From Campylobacterales bacterium (GTDB lineage: Bacteria > Campylobacterota > Campylobacteria > Campylobacterales > SZUA-545), in contig JAOXRY010000329.1 in NCBI GenBank assembly GCA_025800305.1, positions 1 through 5,159 of the forward strand: 5,159 nt of DNA, written 5' to 3'. Below are positions 1 through 5,159 of the stretch, piece after piece. Each line of letters opens with the position of its first letter. Position 1 is the first letter of the stretch. The position numbers were made by a program, and so were the translations under genes. The notes under the pieces were generated by a model. That model ran no database searches. It saw only the letters and a program-made list of their open reading frames with translations, and was not told where the DNA came from.

Positions 1-851
1 CGATGCCTTTAACTTTTGCTATGAGTATTAATGTAATGTTTGTTTATGGCGCTGCTTTTGTTCCTGGTCTTTGGAGTATTGTACAAGCTCTTTTTCCTTT
101 AGCTGTTATTGGTTTTTGGGTTGTAGGATACTTTGCATTAAAGATCTTTGCTGAATACTTTACAAGACTTATTGTAAAAGGTGATTTTAATTTTGCCACT
201 AACAATAACCTAAGCCAAATGATTGCAATTTTTGCATTTTCTATGATAGCTGTAGGTTTTGGAGCAAGTGCTGCGATGAGCCATAATCCTGCTATTTATG
301 GTATTGCGATGTTCTCATCAATTCTATTTTTAATGATTGCGATTAGTTTAACTATTATCAAATTAACTTTAGGTATGAAATCAATTCTAAAGAATGGTAT
401 TGGTTTAGAAGCTAGTCCGTCTCTTTGGATTATGATTCCTATTTTAACCCTTATAGGAATTACAGTAATCAGAATTTACTTTGGAACTGCTCATAACTTT
501 TTACATGTAAAACAACCTCCATATGGAGTGATTTTTATTTTAACTTCAATGTTTTTAGCACTTCAGATTATGTTTGGATACATTGGTTACAAAGTCATGA
601 AACAGATGGGTTATTTTGATACATTCTTAAAAGGAGACAAAGCAAGTCCTGTAAGTTTTGCACTTGTTTGTCCAGGTGTTGCATGGTTTGTATTTGGAAT
701 GTTTTTTATCTTTTTTGGACTTGTAAAAAATGGTATTGTAGAAATCTTTAGTGTTCCTTATTTTATTATTATGGTTCCTTTTGTCTATATTCAATTTGTA
801 ACAATAAAAGTTATTTTCACCCTTACAAATAAGCTTCTTAAAGAAAACTAA
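1..851 (+). CDS. Polytopic inner-membrane protein, TDT/SLAC1 (TehA-like) type, 5'-partial
   Basis: The frame is open from the first bases to TAA at 849-851. The ATG at position 3 is probably an internal methionine: a membrane segment begins at once after it, and only about eight hydrophobic segments follow (counted from that Met: about 5-27, 30-50, 71-92, 97-121, 140-159, 173-198, 216-241, 249-277). TDT/SLAC1 proteins usually have ten, so about two N-terminal helices probably lie before the window. The preceding codon ends in CG and cannot be a stop. The pattern MPLTFAMSINVMFVYGAAFVPGLW and the overall hydropathy suggest this superfamily of anion or dicarboxylate channels and transporters. 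From memory it also resembles the TsoY group, some members of which are selenoproteins; I hold that weakly. The only cysteine is Cys223 in the seventh visible helix (LVCPGVAWFVFGMFF). The substrate is unknown. A terminator follows directly, so the gene ends its own transcription unit, apart from the efflux operon. Confidence 0.6.
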   Translation, partial: MPLTFAMSINVMFVYGAAFVPGLWSIVQALFPLAVIGFWVVGYFALKIFAEYFTRLIVKGDFNFATNNNLSQMIAIFAFSMIAVGFGASAAMSHNPAIYGIAMFSSILFLMIAISLTIIKLTLGMKSILKNGIGLEASPSLWIMIPILTLIGITVIRIYFGTAHNFLHVKQPPYGVIFILTSMFLALQIMFGYIGYKVMKQMGYFDTFLKGDKASPVSFALVCPGVAWFVFGMFFIFFGLVKNGIVEIFSVPYFIIMVPFVYIQFVTIKVIFTLTNKLLKEN

Positions 852-859
852 GAACTTTT

Positions 860-897
860 TTCAACAGATAGAAAAACCTCTATCTGTTGAACTTTTT
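860..897 (+). terminator. Rho-independent terminator after the membrane-protein gene
   Basis: A perfect 12-bp inverted repeat, TCAACAGATAGA (861-872) and TCTATCTGTTGA (879-890), flanks a 6-base loop AAAACC. T860-A891 adds a thirteenth pair. A run of five T follows at 893-897. It starts 9 bases after the stop codon of the upstream gene. The T-tract lies only on the + side, so it should terminate + strand transcription and insulate the downstream efflux operon. The 9-mer GAACTTTTT occurs on both sides of the hairpin (852-860 and 889-897), a minor local direct repeat. Confidence 0.9.
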
Positions 898-953
898 CCC
901 TTAATATTACTACTTTTCAATGCTCTTTAATCATAAATTAAGAATCTTTCTCT

Positions 954-959
954 TATTAT
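954..959 (+). promoter_or_regulatory. Candidate -10 element of the efflux-operon promoter
   Basis: TATTAT matches the sigma-70 -10 consensus in five of six positions. It would put the transcription start near 966, inside the palindrome, leaving a leader of about 38 bases before the TolC ATG. No good -35 hexamer is visible 16-18 bases upstream, only AT-rich sequence; vegetative promoters of Campylobacterota often lack a clear -35. A second candidate, TATAAA at 976-981 on the other edge of the palindrome, is possible but leaves a very short leader. In both cases the palindrome would cover the core promoter, as expected for repression. Confidence 0.45.
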
Positions 960-980
960 ATTGACCGGCGGTCAATATAA
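956..980 (+). promoter_or_regulatory. 25-bp palindromic operator, TetR/AcrR-type
   Basis: Positions 956-967 and 969-980 are perfect 12-base reverse complements around one central G (968). The core is TTGACCGGCGGTCAA (961-975). A GC-rich centre in an AT-rich region, an odd-length near-perfect palindrome, and a position between a candidate -10 and the ribosome binding site of an efflux operon are all typical of TetR-family repressor sites, which often control RND and TolC genes. No T-tract follows, and the stem would stand just ahead of the SD, so a terminator role is unlikely. No regulator gene lies in the window; it must be beyond the window or elsewhere in the genome. The family assignment is inferred from site architecture only. 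Confidence 0.75.
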
Positions 981-993
981 AATATCTAATTTT

Positions 994-998
994 GGAGG
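994..998 (+). promoter_or_regulatory. Shine-Dalgarno site fixing the TolC-like start
   Basis: GGAGG at 994-998 lies 5 bases before the ATG at 1004. It selects ATG 1004 over the in-frame TTG at 992, which lies upstream of and partly inside this site. The protein from 1004 begins MKKLALILI, a proper signal-peptide start. Confidence 0.85.
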
Positions 999-1003
999 TT
1001 CTT

Positions 1004-2410
1004 ATGAAAAAATTAGCACTGATACTAATTCCATATATTTTATTTAGTAAATCTGTAGATTTTCATACGGCTCTTTCTCTAACACTTAAAAACAGTCAAG
1101 AGCTAAAAGGGAAAAAGCTAGATCTAAAAAGTTCTAAAAAACAGATAGAAGAAGCAAATAGTTACAACTTTGGTACTCTTAGTTTTAATGAGACAGTTTC
1201 CCATACCAATCACGCAGGATATGTTTTTGGAATGAAGATGTCAGCTAGAGAAGCAACCTTTGGTGACTTTGGTTTTAAAGATTTTCTTACACCTTTAGGT
1301 AGTGCTATTTATGGTGCTTCCCAAGGTCAAGCACCATCTGATATGAGTTCACTTTTAAAAAAACAACCAGATGACTTGAATAATCCAGAAGCTAGAACAA
1401 ACTATGAGACAAAACTTAGCTACGATATTCCTCTTTTTGTTGGTTTTAAACTTCAAAGTGGAAAAGAGATGGCAACATTACAAGCGATGGCAAAAGAGGC
1501 TAAATTAAACCATGATGAAAAAGCCTTAGGCTTAAAAGTCTTACAAGGATACAACGGAGCAGTAACAGCAAAAAAGTTTATCCAATTAACTAAAAAAGGA
1601 AAAGCTAGAGCCAACTCTTTTATTAAAACGGCATCAGATATGTATAGAAAAAAACTTACCCGTATTGTAGATGTAAAACAAGCGAAGATGGCTTATTTAA
1701 GTATTGATACAAAACTTCAAGAAGCACAGAATAATTACAACATGGCAATCGCTTATTTAAAATTCTTAACTGGTGATAATAGTATTACAGACGTGGCTGA
1801 TATGAAAGAGATCTCATACAGTTCAAAATCCCTACCAGAACTTCAGCAGATTGCAATTGAGAGTAGAGATGATTTTTCCTGGATGAATTACAACGTTCAG
1901 ACAATGAAAAAGAAAGTAACCTTTGACTCCAGTGATAGATACCCTACAATTGGAGCTCATCTTGAGTATGGTTACAATGATGATTCATTTAGTGTTGATT
2001 CAGAACATGACTACTACCTTGTGGCAGTAGGATTAAAATATAACATATTTGACGGTGGATTGGTTTCCGCAAAAAAAGAGAAAGCTCAACTTGATTATCT
2101 TAAAACAAAAAATTATTTTGAACTAATGGAAAATGGAATCAAACTAGAAGTAGAAAAAAACTTCAATGACTTTACAACCCAAGAAGAGACATTTGAAGCA
2201 AAGAAAAATACAGGTGCAATGTCTGAAGAGATCTTAGATGAGACAGTAAAGATCTACAAAAATAACCTAAATTTTAGAACAAATATGATGTATCTTCTCA
2301 TGTCACTACAAAGTATGATGACAGCACAAGGAGATGTGATTAAATCTGAATATGACAAGAGTTTAGCAGGAGCAAAGCTTCAGTTATCCCTTGGCAAATC
2401 TTTACAGTAA
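1004..2410 (+). CDS. TolC-family outer-membrane efflux protein
   Basis: The product is 468 residues, the usual size for the family. TolC-type proteins trimerise into an outer-membrane barrel with a long periplasmic alpha-helical tunnel, through which an inner-membrane pump expels its substrates. The N-terminus (MKKLALILIPYILFS) is a short signal peptide, cleaved perhaps near residues 15-17. The protein has no cysteine, so it is not a lipoprotein like OprM or CusC. Two outer-membrane efflux repeats are visible. The first has helical stretches at about 25-55 and 155-255, with the strand motif KLSYDIPLFVGFKL at 137-150. The second spans about 280-465, with the diagnostic VGLKYNIFDGG at 342-352 followed by a long helix rich in Lys, Glu and Ala. 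The insert at 86-135 (FGDFGF, DLNNPEARTNYE) resembles other Campylobacterota TolC proteins. It is first in the operon behind the palindromic operator, and the RND gene follows after 10 bases. The fold is clear; the exported substrate is not. Confidence 0.93.
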   Translation: MKKLALILIPYILFSKSVDFHTALSLTLKNSQELKGKKLDLKSSKKQIEEANSYNFGTLSFNETVSHTNHAGYVFGMKMSAREATFGDFGFKDFLTPLGSAIYGASQGQAPSDMSSLLKKQPDDLNNPEARTNYETKLSYDIPLFVGFKLQSGKEMATLQAMAKEAKLNHDEKALGLKVLQGYNGAVTAKKFIQLTKKGKARANSFIKTASDMYRKKLTRIVDVKQAKMAYLSIDTKLQEAQNNYNMAIAYLKFLTGDNSITDVADMKEISYSSKSLPELQQIAIESRDDFSWMNYNVQTMKKKVTFDSSDRYPTIGAHLEYGYNDDSFSVDSEHDYYLVAVGLKYNIFDGGLVSAKKEKAQLDYLKTKNYFELMENGIKLEVEKNFNDFTTQEETFEAKKNTGAMSEEILDETVKIYKNNLNFRTNMMYLLMSLQSMMTAQGDVIKSEYDKSLAGAKLQLSLGKSLQ

Positions 2411-2420
2411 AGGATAAGGT

Positions 2421-3980
2421 ATGAAATACAAAATAGAAAATGAAAATATTGCAGGAACGTTAGCCAATACTTTTATTCACCATCCACTGACACTAATTAT
2501 CGCAGTTTTTATTCTAGTTCTTGGGTATCTCTCTTTGGAGATGACACCAAGAGAGGAAAATCCTCAGATCAAAGTTGCAGGAGGTGCGGTAATTGTTCCT
2601 ATGCCAGGGGCAAAAGCCAATGAAATCTTAAAGGTTATTGTTGAACCACTGGAAAGAAAGATTAGAGAGATTAAAGGTGTACAACATATCTACTCAACAG
2701 CAAAAGACTCTGTTGGAATCATCCAAGTTCAATACTACATAGGACAAGATAAAGAGTCTTCAGATCTTAAACTTTATGACCTTGTAATGAAAAATATGGA
2801 CAAACTTCCAAAAGGAGCGATGCAGCCAATTATTAAAACAATGGATATTGATACAGATATTCCTGTTGCTTCTATCGCTTTTTATACAAAAAACGACTCT
2901 CTGTCTCAAACAGATCTTTATAAAAGAATCAACAAAATTGGTCATGAGATTAGTAAGATTGAAGATGTTGCAACTATAGATCTTAAAGGGGAGAAGAAAG
3001 AGCAGTTTAATGTTCTCATTGACACTGAAAAACTTATCAAGTATAGAATCACCTTAGGTCAAGTTGCAATGGCTGTAAAAGGTCTTACTTTTGGGCTTCC
3101 AGATGTAAAAGGAGATCTGAATAATGGCGATTTTATTATGTTTGGAATTGACAATGCTATTAAAACTGAAAAAGATATTCAAAACATCATAGTTGATAAG
3201 TTTGAAGGAAGATCTGTACTTATTAAAGACATAGCGTCTGTAACAAAAGGCTATGACATCCAAAACAAAAAAAGAGCCTACCTTTACACAAAAAAAGATG
3301 ACTCTTTAAAAGGTGAAACAGAGCAGACAACCCTTACAATTTCTAAATTAAAAGGTGCTAATACTGTTGTAATAAATGACAGGATTTTTGATTATCTAGA
3401 TACAATCAAAGAAGATCTAGCAAAAGAGGGAATCGGTTATGTCATCACAAGAGATGATGGTTATACGGCAAATCATGCTGTAAATGAGTTGGTTTTCCAT
3501 CTTGCTATTTCAGTTGTGATTATTGCCATATTACTGGTTGTTGCTTTAGGTTTTAAAGAAGCGATAATCGTCTCTTTAACAGTTCCAATGATTTTAGCAT
3601 TAACACTTTTTACAGGATTTTTACTGGATGAGACAATCAATAGAATTACCCTTTTTGCCCTTCTTTTAAGTCTTGGGCTCTTGGTTGATGCGGCCATTAT
3701 TGTTATTGAAAATATCCATAGGCATATGCACAGTGAATCAAGCAAAAATAAGACTTTAACACAGATTGCTATTGACGCGACCAACGAAATTGGAAACCCA
3801 ACAAACATTGCAACAATAGCAATTATTATGACTTTTATTCCAATGTTTTTCGTTGGAGGGATGATGGGGCAGTTTATGCACCCTCTTCCAGTATTTGTTC
3901 CTATATCCTTGTTTATGTCACTGATTGTGGCGTATATCTTCACTCCTTATCTAGTTGATAAGCTTTTGAAAAAACATTAA
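2421..3980 (+). CDS. RND efflux pump, N-terminal half (TM1 to TM6) as a separate protein
   Basis: This gene encodes 519 residues, about half of a normal RND permease (about 1000-1050). TM1 is at about 22-40, followed by the family motif TPREENPQI at 42-50. A periplasmic porter/docking region spans about 45-355 (VPMPGAKANEILKVIVEPLE, KGVQHIYSTAKDSVG, LPKGAMQP). TM2 to TM6 lie at about 358-377, 381-402, 408-430, 460-481 and 488-512. TM4 carries GLLVDAAIIVIENIHR (419-434), matching the AcrB proton-relay motif except that the second Asp is Ala424; Asp423 is kept. CusA has the same VDAA arrangement. The protein stops right after TM6 (PYLVDKLLKKH), exactly where the second half of an RND protein should continue, and that half is the next gene. 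The start is ATG 2421, with AAAGGA at 2409-2414 overlapping the TolC stop, which implies coupled translation. It should need the downstream product to form a working pump. Drug or metal specificity cannot be read from the sequence. Confidence 0.93.
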   Translation: MKYKIENENIAGTLANTFIHHPLTLIIAVFILVLGYLSLEMTPREENPQIKVAGGAVIVPMPGAKANEILKVIVEPLERKIREIKGVQHIYSTAKDSVGIIQVQYYIGQDKESSDLKLYDLVMKNMDKLPKGAMQPIIKTMDIDTDIPVASIAFYTKNDSLSQTDLYKRINKIGHEISKIEDVATIDLKGEKKEQFNVLIDTEKLIKYRITLGQVAMAVKGLTFGLPDVKGDLNNGDFIMFGIDNAIKTEKDIQNIIVDKFEGRSVLIKDIASVTKGYDIQNKKRAYLYTKKDDSLKGETEQTTLTISKLKGANTVVINDRIFDYLDTIKEDLAKEGIGYVITRDDGYTANHAVNELVFHLAISVVIIAILLVVALGFKEAIIVSLTVPMILALTLFTGFLLDETINRITLFALLLSLGLLVDAAIIVIENIHRHMHSESSKNKTLTQIAIDATNEIGNPTNIATIAIIMTFIPMFFVGGMMGQFMHPLPVFVPISLFMSLIVAYIFTPYLVDKLLKKH

Positions 3981-3985
3981 AAGAG
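3980..3985 (+). promoter_or_regulatory. Weak ribosome binding site for the second RND half
   Basis: AAAGAG lies 6 bases before ATG 3992 and overlaps the last base of the upstream stop codon. It is weaker than the GGAGG of the TolC-like gene, so translation of the second half probably relies on ribosomes finishing the first half 11 bases upstream. That would help keep the two halves equimolar (inference). The site is followed by TAA at 3986-3988, in frame with the downstream gene, so the downstream ORF cannot extend upstream of this ATG. Confidence 0.55.
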
Positions 3986-3991
3986 TAAATT

Positions 3992-5159
3992 ATGAGACAA
4001 GAAACAAAACTAGAAAAACTAATTTTTAATATCATTGAAAGTAGAACTCAAAAGTTAATTGTTTTAGCTTTTACACTATTTCTTTTTGGATTTTCAATCT
4101 ACATGATTGCACCTTCACAGCTGGTGAAAGCGAAGATGCTTCCTGGAAAAGATTCAGACTCTTTTTCTGTCTATGTAGATCTTCCTAAAAACTCCTCTTC
4201 AAAAAAGACAAAAGAAGTTACAGACTGTATCTCTTCATCTTTAATGAAAGAGTCTGCTGTAGAATCCATTTCTGTTTTTATCGGTGAAGGTCAGCCTATG
4301 GATTTTGCAGGAATGGTTAAAGGAAGTGCTTTAAAATCTGCTGAAAATGAAGCCGAAGTTATGGTAAATATCGCAAGAGCAGCAAAAAGAGATGAGAGAA
4401 GCTATAACCTAATTTCAAGAGTAAGACCTATTGTTCAAGAAAAGTGTAGTTTAAATGGAGCAAATATTAAATTCATCGAACTACCTGCAGGTCCTCCTGT
4501 TCTAGCTTCAATTGTTGCTGAGATCTATGGTGGAAAAAGCTTTGAAAAAAGAAGAGAAGTAGCTTATGATATAGCTAAGATTTTAGAGAAACAACCAAAG
4601 CTAGTAGATGTTGATGTTTTAGCTGATGAAGACAGTTACAGATACGGACTAATTCTAAAAAACAATGAAGTTTTAAATAGTGGCGTTGGACTAGAACAAG
4701 TAAAGAAAATGCTCTATATCGCTTTTGAAGGTATGGGGATGGGATTTATCAACAGTGAAAATGCAGAGAATCAGATCCAGATCTTTTTAAGACTTGATGA
4801 TAGCAGACTTCTTGATGAGAAATCCATTGAATCTGTAAAGAAAAAAATTTATAACTTAAAACTTATGAATCCAATGGGGCTGATGATACCAATGAGCCAG
4901 TTTGTTGAAATCAAAAAGCTAAAACAAGCTCCAACAACTACATCTAAAGATCTTAATAACATGATAAATGTAATTGCAGAAACAGACAATGAAAGTCAGA
5001 TCTATCCACTACTAGATGCTAGAGATATGATTCTAACAACCTTGACAAACAAATATAATATAGAAAAAATAGATCTTTTAAATCTTCGACTTATAGATAA
5101 AAAAACAGGAGAAAAGTTTGATTTAGTTTGGGATGGAGAGCTGAAAGTCACCATTGACA
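3992..5159 (+). CDS. RND efflux pump, C-terminal half (TM7 onward), 3'-partial
   Basis: The frame is open from ATG 3992 to the window end, giving 389 residues and one extra base. It begins with a short amphipathic stretch (KLEKLIFNIIESRTQ, 6-20), like the cytoplasmic helix before TM7 in AcrB. TM7 follows at about 21-42, then MLPGKDSDSFSVYVDLPKNSS (49-69), the equivalent of the LP...F.V.VDLP segment that opens the second periplasmic half of RND pumps. The motif ELPAGPPVLASIVAEIYG (163-180) matches the PPGPPV..(L/T)VAEIYG signature of a branch of RND permeases. Porter and docking subdomains continue through NVIAETDNESQIYPLLDAR (326-344). The last residues (FDLVWDGELKVTID) correspond to the segment just before TM8, so TM8 to TM12, with the basic and polar partners of the TM4 aspartate, lie beyond the window. 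A full length of about 550-600 residues is expected. An in-frame TAA at 3986-3988 rules out an earlier start. With the preceding gene it makes up one RND protomer. Confidence 0.92.
   Translation, partial: MRQETKLEKLIFNIIESRTQKLIVLAFTLFLFGFSIYMIAPSQLVKAKMLPGKDSDSFSVYVDLPKNSSSKKTKEVTDCISSSLMKESAVESISVFIGEGQPMDFAGMVKGSALKSAENEAEVMVNIARAAKRDERSYNLISRVRPIVQEKCSLNGANIKFIELPAGPPVLASIVAEIYGGKSFEKRREVAYDIAKILEKQPKLVDVDVLADEDSYRYGLILKNNEVLNSGVGLEQVKKMLYIAFEGMGMGFINSENAENQIQIFLRLDDSRLLDEKSIESVKKKIYNLKLMNPMGLMIPMSQFVEIKKLKQAPTTTSKDLNNMINVIAETDNESQIYPLLDARDMILTTLTNKYNIEKIDLLNLRLIDKKTGEKFDLVWDGELKVTID

Noticed and set aside
852..897. GAACTTTTT direct repeat flanking the terminator hairpin, considered as a target-site duplication
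   Set aside because: The 28 bases between the copies hold only a hairpin and its loop, with no transposase or element ends, and the T-run is part of the terminator itself.
927..942. TTAAT/ATTAA inverted repeat in the intergenic region
   Set aside because: Only five AT pairs in an AT-rich spacer, which is expected by chance.
961..990. TTGACC (961-966) as a -35 box with TATCTA or TCTAAT (983-990) as the -10
   Set aside because: The spacing is acceptable, but transcription would then start at or inside the SD and leave no usable ribosome binding site. TTGACC is better explained as a half-site of the palindrome.
992..1003. TTG at 992 as the start of the TolC-like protein
   Set aside because: It overlaps the GGAGG ribosome binding site and would put four extra residues before a normal signal peptide. 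ATG 1004 has the right spacing.
2760..2945. Minus-strand ORF of 61 codons inside the first RND gene
   Set aside because: It is antisense to a well-supported RND coding region and has no recognisable domain or RBS.
3054..3263. Minus-strand ORF of 69 codons inside the first RND gene
   Set aside because: It is fully antisense to conserved porter-domain sequence; composition and lack of motifs mark it as a shadow.
3473..3943. Minus-strand ORF of 156 codons opposite TM2 to TM6 of the RND gene
   Set aside because: It is long and partly hydrophobic, but antisense frames of hydrophobic helices often stay open and look hydrophobic. The + strand protein here carries the conserved RND TM4 motif, so this one is not credited.
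3960..4000. RND gene split as a sequencing error or single frameshift
   Set aside because: The two ORFs are in different frames, and each relevant frame has its own stop in the junction (3978-3980, 3986-3988). More than one change would be needed to join them, and the second ORF has an ATG at suitable spacing from AAAGAG.

Overview
The window looks like chromosomal DNA of a Campylobacterota (epsilonproteobacterial) species, of the Sulfurimonas, Sulfurospirillum or Arcobacter kind. The evidence is its AT-rich composition (roughly one third G+C by eye), compact same-strand genes with 10-11 base gaps, and a TolC protein with the FGDFGF / DLNNPEARTNYETKL insert pattern I associate with that group. 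This placement rests on recognition, not on a search. All four coding regions lie on the + strand.

Layout. (1) Positions 1-851 hold the 3' part of a polytopic inner-membrane protein that resembles the TDT/SLAC1 anion-channel-like superfamily; its start lies before the window. It ends at a strong intrinsic terminator (860-897). (2) A 152-base intergenic region carries that terminator, then a likely promoter overlapping a near-perfect 25-bp palindrome (956-980, core TTGACCGGCGGTCAA). The palindrome looks like a TetR-family operator. (3) From 1004 to the end of the window runs a tight operon: a TolC-family outer-membrane channel (1004-2410), the N-terminal half of an RND efflux pump as its own complete gene (2421-3980), and the C-terminal half as a separate gene (3992 to beyond 5159).

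How the genes work together. The TolC-like protein should form the outer-membrane exit duct, and the two RND ORFs together should form the proton-driven inner-membrane pump. A single RND protomer of about 1000 residues is thus encoded as two polypeptides, divided in the loop between TM6 and TM7. Stop codons close both relevant frames in the junction (TAA 3978-3980 and TAA 3986-3988), so one indel could not rejoin the halves. This favours a real, stable gene split over a sequencing error or fresh frameshift. No periplasmic adaptor (HlyD/AcrA type) gene is visible; it would have to lie downstream or elsewhere.

The most interesting points are the split pump, the lone aspartate in its TM4 proton-relay motif (GLLVDAA instead of GLLVDDA), the operator with no regulator gene in view, and a strong excess of the palindrome AGATCT: by hand count 17 of the 19 GATC sites in the window sit in this context. 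I see no RNA genes, CRISPR arrays, insertion sequences or phage signs.
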